Source: Spirosoma terrae (GTDB lineage: Bacteria > Bacteroidota > Bacteroidia > Cytophagales > Spirosomataceae). Taken from it: a stretch of DNA of 64,000 nucleotides. Positions within the stretch are counted from its first letter, which is position 1. The number at the start of each line of letters is the position of its first letter. The notes below the pieces were generated by a model that saw only the letters and a list, made by a program, of their open reading frames with translations, searched no databases and was not told the origin of the DNA. The stretch spans positions 124,001-188,000 of the forward strand of contig NZ_JAAFZH010000009.1 in NCBI RefSeq assembly GCF_010435915.1, read 5' to 3'. The position numbers and the translations under genes are program-made. Below, one piece after another: positions 9,129-17,782 of this stretch.

Positions 9129-10613
9129 ATGAAAAAAAGATATTTGACGTTGGTAATGGCACTTGGCCTCCTTACTACGACGTCGTGTGAAAAAGAATTT
9201 TTAGAGACTTCCCCAACCGGCAGTATCGACGCCGGATCGGCCTACGCTACAACGGCTAATGCTACGGCTGCCATAAACGGTATTTACCGAGCTATGGTGG
9301 TGCGTTATTTGAGTTCACAGGGGCATTTTGGTCATCCAGCCATGATGATTATTCTGGATCTATTGGGCGAGGACGTAGTGATTTCCAATACGTCGAACAC
9401 CTGGCACCTTCCAGAAATCCGCTGGCTAGCTCACCGCAACGATACGTCTGCTGGCGATCAATTAGCTTATGAGTTATACTATCGTCTAATTGGGAATGCG
9501 AATATTGCCATCGCCAGTATTGACAACGCAGCAGGACCTGAAGCTGACAAAAACCGACTCAAGGGCGAAGCATTAGGCCTGCGGGCTTTCTCGTACTTCA
9601 ATCTGGTTCAGCTATATGGCAAACGTTACAATGGGGCTGCTAAACCAAATACTCAGCCAGGTGTGCCACTGGTATTAACACCAACTACCGACGGCTTGCC
9701 TCGGGCAACAGTTGAAGAGATATATACGCAGATCAACGCCGATCTGGCTCAGGCGGCTACGCTCCTGACCTCTACCCGTAGTTATAAATCACACATTAAC
9801 CTGGAGGTAATCAAAGGCTTTCAGGCTCGGGTTGCCTTGACTCAACAAAACTGGGCCGATGCAGCCAAGTTAGCGGCTGAAGCCCGGAAAGGCTATTCGC
9901 CAATGAGCGCTACTCAATACCAGGACGGTTTCTCAGACATCAGCAATCCTGAGTGGATCTGGGGATTCGATCACCTGGAAGATCAGTCGGAGTTTTTCGG
10001 CGCTTTTCACTCCTATATGTCCAGTAACTTTAACTCGACGAATATTCGTGTTTCGCCAAAGGTCATTAACAGTGCCCTCTACGATAAAATCCCTACTACG
10101 GATGTGCGGTCGAAAATGTGGGTTAAAACGCCAACAGCAACCAACTCGATTGTACCAACCGGGGGTGTTCGGGCACCCTACCTGAATCAGAAATTCCGGT
10201 TACCCGGTACACCATCCACTAGTACAATGGGCGATATTCCGTATATGCGCGCAGCTGAAATGTACCTGATTGAAGCCGAAGCACAGGCTCGGCTTGGAAA
10301 CAATGCAGAAGCCAGCACTGCCTTATTTAACCTGATTACCACCCGCGATCCGGCTTATGTTAAATCAACCAAAACAGGCACAGACCTGATCGATGAGATT
10401 TTATTCCACCGGCGTGTTGAGCTATGGGGCGAAGGTTTCCGATTTACCGATTTGAAACGTATGAATGCACCACTAAATCGGAATGGGTCTACTAATATCC
10501 AAAGTTCTGTAGTTGTACTTTTCGACATGCCGGCGGGTGATAAGCAGTGGGAGTTTTTGATTCCACGACGTGAATTAAACGCCAACAAAGCGATTGAACA
10601 AAATCCGCTTTAG
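9129..10613 (+). CDS. SusD/RagB-family surface lipoprotein
   Basis: 494 residues, the usual length for SusD. A lipoprotein signal with the lipobox LTTTSC places the acylated Cys at residue 20, so it is anchored in the outer membrane facing outward. Family features are the N-terminal FLETSPTGS stretch, TPR-like helices (ALGLRAFSYFNLVQLYG around 150-165) and the C-terminal RRVELWGEGFRFTDLKRM block (about 422-440), which is strongly conserved in SusD. It binds the ligand and closes the barrel of the adjacent SusC. The 18-nt spacing indicates one transcript, ended by the strong hairpin at 10638-10690. Confidence 0.96.
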   Translation: MKKRYLTLVMALGLLTTTSCEKEFLETSPTGSIDAGSAYATTANATAAINGIYRAMVVRYLSSQGHFGHPAMMIILDLLGEDVVISNTSNTWHLPEIRWLAHRNDTSAGDQLAYELYYRLIGNANIAIASIDNAAGPEADKNRLKGEALGLRAFSYFNLVQLYGKRYNGAAKPNTQPGVPLVLTPTTDGLPRATVEEIYTQINADLAQAATLLTSTRSYKSHINLEVIKGFQARVALTQQNWADAAKLAAEARKGYSPMSATQYQDGFSDISNPEWIWGFDHLEDQSEFFGAFHSYMSSNFNSTNIRVSPKVINSALYDKIPTTDVRSKMWVKTPTATNSIVPTGGVRAPYLNQKFRLPGTPSTSTMGDIPYMRAAEMYLIEAEAQARLGNNAEASTALFNLITTRDPAYVKSTKTGTDLIDEILFHRRVELWGEGFRFTDLKRMNAPLNRNGSTNIQSSVVVLFDMPAGDKQWEFLIPRRELNANKAIEQNPL

Positions 10614-10637
10614 TAGCGTATCCTGATTTCTCCACTT

Positions 10638-10690
10638 AAAAAAGGCTCGGGTCAATTATGCACTTTTCATAATTGACCCGAGCCTTTTTT
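10638..10690. terminator. Bidirectional intrinsic terminator after susCD
   Basis: Perfect 23-bp arms (10638-10660 and 10668-10690) with a 7-nt loop. The stem begins with six A and ends with six T, so it can terminate on either strand. It ends the SusCD transcript 25 nt after the stop codon. Confidence 0.9.
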
Positions 10691-10825
10691 AAGTTATACC
10701 CTGTAAAAAGAAACCTCTTTTTCAGGAACATAGCCTTCCCGACGACCATTACTTACCTTATAGTAAATATTGGAGACTAATTGCATTCTGATACGTCTAC
10801 TAAGCTGTAGATATTGTATCTATGA

Positions 10826-11224
10826 ATGTACTACCTGTCTTTTACTATGAAATACCTAGCTCTACCGTTAAAAGCCGCTCAAAAAAAGAACGATCAGTCA
10901 CCAGAAGCACTACACTCCTACGACGTAGCAATAGCGAACTGGGAAAAGGCCATATCAGATTTTGCCAGTCTGAATACAAGAATAGATACGTTTCTGATTC
11001 AGAATACCTATTCCAGTGTTCAGTCGCTGGAACGCAAAACAGAATTGCTTTCCCTAAAGGATACTATGGCTAGACTCCTGCAACACTTATTCGAAGATTT
11101 GGGTAACAACCTTGACTGCGTAAGTATTGAGCAGTTTGATGAGCATACGACTCGCATATCCCAAAACAGTCAAGTCATATCAAGCCAGTTACTGCAAATG
11201 GGCTTGCAAATAATAACAGACTGA
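10826..11224 (+). CDS. Small helical protein of unknown function
   Basis: A 132-residue open frame I do not recognise. There is no signal peptide. From residue 8 it is rich in charged and amphipathic helix-forming residues (VAIANWEKAISDFASL, KTELLSLKDTMARLLQ), suggesting a small all-helical cytoplasmic protein. An internal Met at 10847 (MKYLALPLK) is an equally likely start. A competing frame at 10822-11073 is shorter and less protein-like. The gene sits alone between two terminating regions. It may be real, but the only support is its length and composition. Confidence 0.5.
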   Translation: MYYLSFTMKYLALPLKAAQKKNDQSPEALHSYDVAIANWEKAISDFASLNTRIDTFLIQNTYSSVQSLERKTELLSLKDTMARLLQHLFEDLGNNLDCVSIEQFDEHTTRISQNSQVISSQLLQMGLQIITD

Positions 11225-11357
11225 TCATACTGAATACTGTTTACCGCTAGCGTCGGAATGCGGGAAAACGTCCCTCTCCATCCATTGTTGATCTGGTGGC
11301 CTATGCCGTTCCCTGATCTTTTAGCGAATAGCGCCAACCGTTCTGAACGTAGCTGGT

Positions 11358-11365
11358 TACCTTTG
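11358..11365 (+). promoter_or_regulatory. Bacteroidota-type -7 box that sets the TPR gene start
   Basis: TACCTTTG is an exact TAnnTTTG match, 36 nt before the ATG at 11402. It lies inside the longest possible open frame (which begins at 11258), so transcripts from here can only use the downstream start. Confidence 0.6.
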
Positions 11366-11401
11366 TACAGCGATTTAACGTGTTCGCGTCAGAAGAAGTC
11401 A

Positions 11402-12268
11402 ATGGAAATAATCGTAACAGCGGCCATTATTGGGTATATTATTTACCTACGCTACTATGCCGATTTGCGCAGTAATTCAGAACAGGATGTTGAAAAACTA
11501 CAGGCAGGTATAAAACTGTATCAACAGGAACAGTTTACGGATGCTCTGGCTTTTTTCAACCAATACCTTCTTAAAGAGCCTAAATCGAGTGTCGCCTATC
11601 TCTATCAGGCTCGCTGTTACCGGGCTCTGGGCAACGTAGCAGCGGCCCTTACAGCCCTAAAAACCGGTGAGAGCTACGACGACTCAGTGGCAGATTTGCA
11701 CCTGGAAATGGGACAGATCCTGTACGAACAGCAAGATTATAAAGGTGCATTTCTTGAGTTCGATAAAGCCGTTTTTCATTCAAAGGGCACCGAAGCCGAA
11801 CCTTATCGATGGCGGGCAATGACCCGACAACAGCTTCAGCAGCCTGCCGAAGCGCAACAGGACGAGGAACGAGCCAATACACTTCGGGAAACAGCCATAG
11901 CTACCAACTCCTCCCTACAGCCAGAACAGCGTTCGTTTCTGGATCGTCAGTTTTTAAGACACGTTCTGTTAATTTTAATCAACAGCGCGATTTTACTCCT
12001 TGTCATCAAAAAAGCGACCGTTATTCACCTACCTTATTTGCTGGCAGCCGTAGCAGCCGCTGTTATTGGCTTTCTTGAGCCCAGAAAAGGCTGGCTGCTG
12101 GCGATTATACAAACCGCAACCATTTGGATTGGCTACACATTTTTCACAGACGCCCCACAAACCAGCGGTGCCCGCGACCTGGAATTATTCGGACTGTATG
12201 GAGCCATTATTCTGACATTTATTGGCAGCTTTATTGGCGGGGTACTAAAACGACAGCTAATTCGCTAG
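11402..12268 (+). CDS. Membrane protein with TPR repeats
   Basis: 288 residues from the ATG at 11402. The frame is open from 11258, but the upstream 48 residues are not protein-like and contain a promoter. A first membrane segment (about 2-17, IIVTAAIIGYIIYL) is followed by three to four TPR helix pairs (about 35-150, for example AGIKLYQQEQFTDALAFF and MGQILYEQQDYKGAFLEF), a charged linker and three hydrophobic segments near the C-terminus (about 188-205, 212-250, 262-282). TPRs usually hold protein partners; nothing shows what this one binds. The function is unknown and the topology is inferred from hydrophobicity. Confidence 0.8.
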   Translation: MEIIVTAAIIGYIIYLRYYADLRSNSEQDVEKLQAGIKLYQQEQFTDALAFFNQYLLKEPKSSVAYLYQARCYRALGNVAAALTALKTGESYDDSVADLHLEMGQILYEQQDYKGAFLEFDKAVFHSKGTEAEPYRWRAMTRQQLQQPAEAQQDEERANTLRETAIATNSSLQPEQRSFLDRQFLRHVLLILINSAILLLVIKKATVIHLPYLLAAVAAAVIGFLEPRKGWLLAIIQTATIWIGYTFFTDAPQTSGARDLELFGLYGAIILTFIGSFIGGVLKRQLIR

Positions 12269-12422
12269 AACGCTACGTTTATACCGTAGCGCAAATTCTC
12301 CTTATTTTATAGAGCTATTCCATAATTTATCAGACAATTATTGCGAGGTCTGACACTTTTTCAAGTTTTGGCTATAAGCGATTTGGGTGTAACTTGAGCG
12401 GTGAATTACAACCTCGCTTACA

Positions 12423-14906
12423 ATGAACTACCGATTACTAGCACTTCTTTGCTTACTGACAACAACCGTTTCCCAGCTTTTCGCCCAAGGAGGACAAGGC
12501 TCCGGAGGGGCCATCCCCACCATTAGTACGTTCACGACCGGTATGGAAAAACATCCGGGTTATATGACTTTCTACTGGGATGCGAAAAAAGGAAAAATCT
12601 GGCTCGAAATTGACAAATTCGACACCGAATTGCTGTACTACCCAACACTCGCTCAGGGCGTTGGCTCTAACGACATTGGCCTGGACCGTGGCCGTTTAGG
12701 CCAGGAACATATTGTAAAATTCCAGCGTAGTGGCCCAAAAGTGCTCCTCATTGAACCCAACTATTCGTATCGCGCTATCAGCAACGATCCGCTCGAACGC
12801 CGGGCTGTTGAGGAGTCTTTTGCCAAATCGGTCCATGCAGGCTTCGATATCACTGCTGAAGAAGGAGGCAGAGTGTTGGTCGACCTGACCCCTTTCCTAA
12901 TGCAGGATGCCGTAGGAGCGGTGCAGGCTATTACCCGGACTCGCCAGGGTACGTTCCGCTTTGACCCAAATCGCAGTGCCATGTATCTGCCAAGAACGAA
13001 AGCGTTCCCGCAAAACACCGAATTTGAAACCATCATTACGTTAACGGGAGATAACCCTGGCGCTTATCTGCGCGAAGTTGTTCCAACGCCTTCCATTGTA
13101 ACGGTTCATCAACACCATTCCTTTGTTCAGCTTCCTGAGCCGGGTTATAAGCCACGCGCTTTTGATCCACGTATCGGCTACGGCGGCATCGAATACTTTG
13201 ATTACGCTACGCCCGTTAGTCAGCCGATTATGAAACGGTATATTTCGCGGCATCGGCTGGAGAAAAAAGACCCTTCGGCCAAAGTTAGTGAAGCGGTTAA
13301 GCCTATTGTTTACTACGTTGATCCGGGTACGCCCGAACCCATCCGTTCAGCACTGGTAGAAGGTACTGCCTGGTGGAATCAGGCTTTCGAAGCGGCCGGT
13401 TTTAAAGATGCTTTCCAGGTAAAACTGCTTCCAGCCGATGCTGACCCGATGGATGTTCGTTACAATCTGGTGCAGTGGGTTCACCGGTCAACGCGGGGCT
13501 GGTCGTATGGGGGAAGTATTTCAGACCCACGTACTGGCGAAATTATCAAAGGAAAAGTAACCTTAGGTTCGCTACGTGTCCGTCAGGATTATCTCATCGC
13601 TCAGGGTTTGGTTGGTGATTATGCCGGTGCACTGGCCCCCAATGCCGATCCGATGATGCAAATGTCTATCGAGCGTCTACGGCAGCTGGCCGCCCACGAA
13701 GTAGGTCATACGCTGGGTTTACCGCACAACTATATTGCCAGCACCCACAACCGGGCATCGGTTATGGATTACCCAACCATGGTCGCCAAGATCAAAGGGG
13801 CAAGCATCGATATTTCGGATGCCTACGCTAAAGGAATCGGTGAATATGACAAATGGAGCATTCGTTACGGTTACGAACAGTTTGCGAAGGATGCTAATGA
13901 AAAACAGTCACTGGACAATATTGTCAATGATATGCACAAAGCCGGTTTGACCTTCCTGACCGACAAAGACGCCCGGCCCGAAGGCTCTGTTCATCCGGCT
14001 ACCCACTTATGGGACAATGGCGCTAACGCCGTCGATGAATTAAAACGCGTGTCCGATGTTCGGAAGCTGGTTTTGTCTAATTTCTCGGAAAAGAAAATTC
14101 CAGTAGGCACACCAATGGCCACACTCGAAGAAGTACTCGTTCCGATGTATATGTTTCACCGCTACCAGGTGGAAGCAGCCGCTAAAGTCGTTGGTGGACA
14201 GGCGTATACCAACGCCCTCCGGGGCGACGGTCAGCCTGTTGTATCAACGGTTCCGGTTGCCGAACAAAAACGGGCTTTAGATGCCCTGGTCGCAACGATT
14301 GACCCGGCTTTTCTGGCTGTACCGAAATCAGTACTGGCGCTGATTCCTCCTCATCCTTTCCGCTACGATCCTAACCCTCGGGAAGTATTCAAACGCAGAA
14401 CTGGTTTATCGTTCGACCCAATGGCGGCTCCCGAAGCAGCCGCCGGCATGACGTTGCAAATGCTGTTCAACCCCGAACGAACCAGCCGACTGGTAGCGCA
14501 ATCGGCGATCGATCCGGGTCAGTTAAGTCTTGAAGCAATGCTCGATCAATTGCTTGCTGTTACGTGGTACAAGGCCGATCCGTCGGATAGCTATCAGGCC
14601 GAAATAAAGCGTCTGACTGATAAATTGCTGCTTCAGAAATTGATCGATTTGGCGAATAATCAGGAAGCTACTGCCCAGGTTCGGGCCATAGCGGGGCTAA
14701 AGTTAAGCCAGTTGAAAGGAAAACTGAATGCATCGAACGCAAACCCTAAAGTGGCTGCTCATCACTTTTTCGCTCTGGATCAACTACGCCGGGCCGAAGG
14801 CAACGTAGCGGATGTGAAACCAACCAATCCACAAACTCCTCCTGATGGCATGCCGATCGATACCGGTCAGGAATGGTTAGCTCCTGCCTGCGACTGGCAC
14901 CCCTAA
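12423..14906 (+). CDS. Secreted zinc metalloprotease of the metzincin type (DUF5117/DUF5118 group)
   Basis: 827 residues with a signal peptide ending near SQLFAQGG. The central region carries HEVGHTLGLPHN: zinc ligands His425, His429 and His435 with catalytic Glu426, the extended HExxHxxGxxH motif of metzincins. The expected Met-turn follows as SVMDYP, with Met448. The N-terminal 300 residues match the uncharacterised domains usually placed before this protease core in Bacteroidota (KIWLEIDKFDTELLYYPTLA, RRAVEESFAKSV). All catalytic features are intact, so peptidase activity in the periplasm or outside is likely; the substrate is unknown. It is monocistronic, closed by the hairpin at 14929-14962. 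Confidence 0.92.
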   Translation: MNYRLLALLCLLTTTVSQLFAQGGQGSGGAIPTISTFTTGMEKHPGYMTFYWDAKKGKIWLEIDKFDTELLYYPTLAQGVGSNDIGLDRGRLGQEHIVKFQRSGPKVLLIEPNYSYRAISNDPLERRAVEESFAKSVHAGFDITAEEGGRVLVDLTPFLMQDAVGAVQAITRTRQGTFRFDPNRSAMYLPRTKAFPQNTEFETIITLTGDNPGAYLREVVPTPSIVTVHQHHSFVQLPEPGYKPRAFDPRIGYGGIEYFDYATPVSQPIMKRYISRHRLEKKDPSAKVSEAVKPIVYYVDPGTPEPIRSALVEGTAWWNQAFEAAGFKDAFQVKLLPADADPMDVRYNLVQWVHRSTRGWSYGGSISDPRTGEIIKGKVTLGSLRVRQDYLIAQGLVGDYAGALAPNADPMMQMSIERLRQLAAHEVGHTLGLPHNYIASTHNRASVMDYPTMVAKIKGASIDISDAYAKGIGEYDKWSIRYGYEQFAKDANEKQSLDNIVNDMHKAGLTFLTDKDARPEGSVHPATHLWDNGANAVDELKRVSDVRKLVLSNFSEKKIPVGTPMATLEEVLVPMYMFHRYQVEAAAKVVGGQAYTNALRGDGQPVVSTVPVAEQKRALDALVATIDPAFLAVPKSVLALIPPHPFRYDPNPREVFKRRTGLSFDPMAAPEAAAGMTLQMLFNPERTSRLVAQSAIDPGQLSLEAMLDQLLAVTWYKADPSDSYQAEIKRLTDKLLLQKLIDLANNQEATAQVRAIAGLKLSQLKGKLNASNANPKVAAHHFFALDQLRRAEGNVADVKPTNPQTPPDGMPIDTGQEWLAPACDWHP

Positions 14907-14928
14907 ACAGCGTGTTGAGTGCGTTATA

Positions 14929-14962
14929 AAAAAGCGTATCGAGAGCCCTCGATACGCTTTTT
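14929..14962. terminator. Intrinsic terminator after the metalloprotease gene
   Basis: Perfect 15-bp arms, AAAAAGCGTATCGAG (14929-14943) and its complement (14948-14962), with a 4-nt loop (AGCC) and a T5 end. Confidence 0.9.
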
Positions 14963-15105
14963 GCATTCGGTCCGTTCTATTTGCTAAAATTTATAGGCAT
15001 TACGTTATCACGCAGATTATGCTCAATTCCTGGAACAAAGCAACGGTAAAAAAATCAGGAATGAAAATTATTTTTAATTATTCTAAATATATTTAAAGTG
15101 GCCTA

Positions 15106-15113
15106 TATATTTG
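15106..15113 (+). promoter_or_regulatory. Bacteroidota-type -7 box upstream of the PepSY gene
   Basis: TATATTTG matches TAnnTTTG within a very AT-rich stretch. The leader to the ATG at 15277 would be about 160 nt, longer than for the other genes here. Confidence 0.45.
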
Positions 15114-15276
15114 CTTTTCTTTATATGATTGCCCTGTGATGGCAGCCTTATCAGCGTATGAAAAGCCATAATTCTGGCTGTGTGGACTTACTCACTATAA
15201 AGCCCCTGCTCTCGCTGTGGCCTTGCCATGAGCAGATGGCGTATTAGAGCCAAACGCACTATCGACCAGTCCAGTA

Positions 15277-16497
15277 ATGATGAAAGCAGAATCTGTACGG
15301 AAAAAGAAAAACTGGGCCAGCCACCAGAAGACATGGTATGGCAAATGGCACGTCTGGCTGGGTTTACTGGCCGGAACCATCATTTTCATTGTCAGTCTGA
15401 CAGGTACTATCCTGGTTTATCGCGATGAAATTGATCAGGCCCTTAATCCGGAACTATTCCATGCACCTGCCCAGGAGAAAAAACTCTCGTTTCAGCAAAT
15501 TACGGAGCAGATCAAACGCGATCATCCCGGCTGGAAACTAGAGTTCTTGTTCCGGGCCGAAGGTGAAAACAGCGAAAACCTTCCCTATCGGGCTCACCTG
15601 GAAGTAAAAGCAGACGAAGACGAAAAAGAGGTATTCATCAATCCGTATACGGGTAAAGTTACCGGATCGCGTATTCACGAGTCAGCCTTCATCGACGTAG
15701 TGCTGGCCATTCATCGAACGCTCCTCATTCCGGCTGTCGGCCGATATATTGTTGGAACGGCGGCTCTTATTTTAGTCATTTTAACAATCAGCGGGTTAAG
15801 GCTCTGGATTCCCAGACAATGGAAATACGTCAAATCCCGACTAACCATCAAACGTAATGCCAGCTTATTGCGCCAGAATTACGATCTACATCAGGTTCTC
15901 GGGCTGTATTCATCGCCTATGATCCTGCTGATTGCGCTAACGGGAGTGGTTATTACGTTCCTCACCATTATTGCCCCCGTGATGTTTCTGGTGAGTTTTG
16001 AAAAGCCTAAATCACTGGCCCAAATCCTCAATAACAAGTCGGTTTACGTGAAAGGTGCTAAACCAATCAGTATTGATTCGGCTATTGCTATTGCCCAGCG
16101 AGCTTTTCCACCCAGGAGTGAAATTCGTGGACTCGTGTTTCCCGATGGTCAGAAAGGTGCTTATGCTGTGTATGGGCTTGGACCATACGTAACGAAAACG
16201 GGCGACAATAACTTCGTGTACATTGACCAGTATTCGGGAAAAGTTAATTTCAATACGTCGGTCGATTTGCCGAATACGGGAAAAATGTATCTGAACTGGG
16301 TAACCCCGATCCACTACGGTACGTTCGGTGGCAACGTAACGCGTGTCGTTGCCTTTATTACGTCGCTAGTCCCGTCCATCCTGTTCGTTACAGGTATCCT
16401 AATCTGGTGGCCCCGCTGGAAAGGCAGAGCCAGGGGAAAATCTCGTAAAGCCAATACTGTTTCTGGTGCTGAAGTGCCGATAAAAATCCATTCATAA
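15277..16497 (+). CDS. PepSY-associated membrane protein (PiuB-like)
   Basis: 406 residues. An N-terminal basic stretch precedes HVWLGLLAGTIIFIVSLTGTILVYRDE, the first membrane helix of the PepSY-TM family. A periplasmic PepSY-like region follows (PYTGKVTGSRIHESAFIDVV, then LAIHRTLL), with further helices near 150-175, 210-240 and 365-385. The conserved His in the W-H-V and IHR segments fits the family. Members are often iron-regulated and sit beside siderophore receptors, and are thought to act as inner-membrane ferric reductases or uptake partners; no such receptor is adjacent here. The stop codon overlaps the next start (TAATG), so the two are translated together. Confidence 0.9.
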   Translation: MMKAESVRKKKNWASHQKTWYGKWHVWLGLLAGTIIFIVSLTGTILVYRDEIDQALNPELFHAPAQEKKLSFQQITEQIKRDHPGWKLEFLFRAEGENSENLPYRAHLEVKADEDEKEVFINPYTGKVTGSRIHESAFIDVVLAIHRTLLIPAVGRYIVGTAALILVILTISGLRLWIPRQWKYVKSRLTIKRNASLLRQNYDLHQVLGLYSSPMILLIALTGVVITFLTIIAPVMFLVSFEKPKSLAQILNNKSVYVKGAKPISIDSAIAIAQRAFPPRSEIRGLVFPDGQKGAYAVYGLGPYVTKTGDNNFVYIDQYSGKVNFNTSVDLPNTGKMYLNWVTPIHYGTFGGNVTRVVAFITSLVPSILFVTGILIWWPRWKGRARGKSRKANTVSGAEVPIKIHS

Positions 16498-16856
16498 TGG
16501 CTCCTGAACTATTTTCTAGTCCACAACCGCTTTTGCCCTGGTTTGCTGTTCAGATAAAAGCGGGGATACGTTACGCCCTCTATTTTCTGGGAATCGGATT
16601 TATGATGGGCGCTATTTATGGGGCATTTGGCGGCCTTGTGTTTCAGCCTGCCCTCTTCGCCAGTAGCCTGATTGGTATTTTCTGCCTGATGAACTTTCCG
16701 ATTTCAATACTAGCTATGCTGGTGAATCTCGTATTGGCCCTATTCAGGAAAAGTAGCCGCCCCGTTTACCGATATGCTGGCCTATCGCTAGGCTTTGCGC
16801 TGGTTTATCTCCTTTATTTCTACGCACTTCATCTGGCTCATATCAACATCTTCTAA
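16497..16856 (+). CDS. Small membrane protein coupled to the PepSY protein
   Basis: 119 residues, starting inside the stop codon of the PepSY gene (TAATG), a strong sign of translational coupling. Hydrophobic segments at about 24-46, 52-80 and 92-115 suggest three or four membrane helices with a short cytoplasmic loop containing FRKSSRP. I do not recognise a family. Its constant partnering would suggest a small subunit or assembly factor for the PepSY protein, which is inference. Confidence 0.75.
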   Translation: MAPELFSSPQPLLPWFAVQIKAGIRYALYFLGIGFMMGAIYGAFGGLVFQPALFASSLIGIFCLMNFPISILAMLVNLVLALFRKSSRPVYRYAGLSLGFALVYLLYFYALHLAHINIF

Positions 16857-16972
16857 GCTTCTGAGCAGCACTTTTGTGAGGGTTTCCCAACGCACTACTG
16901 GTTATTAATATCAACATGAAACTCGCCGTTTTTCAATAAAACCAAAAAAGTATTTTTTATAACTTTTTCAAC

Positions 16973-17008
16973 AATGGCAACTATCTTCCTTATCAGTTAG
17001 TTGCCATT
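16973..17008. repeat. 10-bp inverted repeat upstream of tetR
   Basis: AATGGCAACT (16973-16982) and AGTTGCCATT (16999-17008) are exact inverted copies separated by 16 nt. There is no T-run, so it is not a typical terminator. It lies about 70 nt upstream of the tetR promoter and could be a regulator-binding site. Confidence 0.45.
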
Positions 17009-17076
17009 TATCCGTTAAAAATGACCGTTAGTAAAAAATATAAAGATTAGCAGGATTTAACAAAACAAATAAAATC

Positions 17077-17084
17077 TACCTTTG
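17077..17084 (+). promoter_or_regulatory. Bacteroidota-type -7 box for the tetR-efflux operon
   Basis: TACCTTTG matches TAnnTTTG exactly, 27 nt before the ATG of the TetR-type gene. It abuts the first copy of the direct repeat TGTTAGATAA. Confidence 0.6.
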
Positions 17085-17111
17085 TTAGATAATTTGAAAG
17101 CTGTTAGATAA
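17083..17111. repeat. Direct repeat of TGTTAGATAA at the tetR start, candidate operator
   Basis: TGTTAGATAA occurs at 17083-17092 and again at 17102-17111, 19 nt apart (about two helical turns), between the -7 box and the start codon. Binding here would block transcription, so it is a reasonable candidate for autoregulation by the TetR protein. Confidence 0.4.
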
Positions 17112-17747
17112 ATGAGCGTAATTGATCGTCGGAGCCGGCAAAAAGCAGAGATACGCCAACGTATTCTGGACGCGGCCCGGCAGATAGCCCGCGACAAAGA
17201 CTGGAATGCCGTAACGATACGTAGCATAGCGGAAGCGATTGACTACACACCACCGATTGTATACGAGCATTTTAAAAATAAAGAAGACGTATTGCTGACG
17301 ATTGTTAAGGAAGGGCATGAAGAAAATCGGAAGGTATTCGACGAGATTCTGGCGATGGATTTAAACCCGGAAGAGAAAATTGTTCAGCTATCGATGCTCC
17401 AGTGGACATTTGCCCACGAACGGCCTGAAATATATCGGTTGATGCACAATCCTGAACGTGTTGAACAGCAACGGGAAATTGTTCGGGAAAGTATGGAAGA
17501 AGCCAAACAGAAAATTGAGAGCCTCTTTCGTGACATCTCTCCCAATGCAGACAACATAAGCGAACTGATTTTCAACTGGTTCTGCCTGATGCAGGGCTAC
17601 ATAAATCTCATTACCAGTATCCGGCCCGACCAGGGAGCCAGGCTGATCGAACGAGTTCATGATCCCAAAATGGTCGCTCTCTTTAAGCAACCTCAGGAAT
17701 TGTTTGAACGAGCCATCCGTCGATTCGTACGCGGCTTAAAAACTTAG
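17112..17747 (+). CDS. TetR-family transcriptional regulator of the efflux operon
   Basis: 211 residues. The N-terminal DNA-binding domain covers about 8-58: RQRILDAARQIARD is helix 1, and TIRSIAEAIDYTPPIVYEHF is the helix-turn-helix with the usual YxHF ending, followed by KNKEDVLLTI. The C-terminal 150 residues form the variable ligand-binding domain. It is the first gene of a run with tolC-, mfp- and rnd-type genes all on the same strand (35 nt to the next), the standard layout of a repressor controlling its own pump. The ligand is unknown. Confidence 0.93.
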   Translation: MSVIDRRSRQKAEIRQRILDAARQIARDKDWNAVTIRSIAEAIDYTPPIVYEHFKNKEDVLLTIVKEGHEENRKVFDEILAMDLNPEEKIVQLSMLQWTFAHERPEIYRLMHNPERVEQQREIVRESMEEAKQKIESLFRDISPNADNISELIFNWFCLMQGYINLITSIRPDQGARLIERVHDPKMVALFKQPQELFERAIRRFVRGLKT

Positions 17748-17782
17748 TACTCACTTCACTAGATTCCGATTTCTCAAGCAAC

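Larger units (their letters stand above)
14907..15276. other. Spacer between the protease and PepSY genes
   Basis: It contains the protease terminator (14929-14962) and the promoter of the PepSY gene (15106-15113). Between the promoter and the start codon lie about 160 nt of untranslated leader with only short chance frames. No riboswitch or RNA gene is recognisable by eye. Confidence 0.5.

Noticed and set aside
5916..10613. A full polysaccharide utilisation locus around SusCD
   Set aside because: No glycosidase, sulfatase, sensor or sigma/anti-sigma genes flank the pair within the window.
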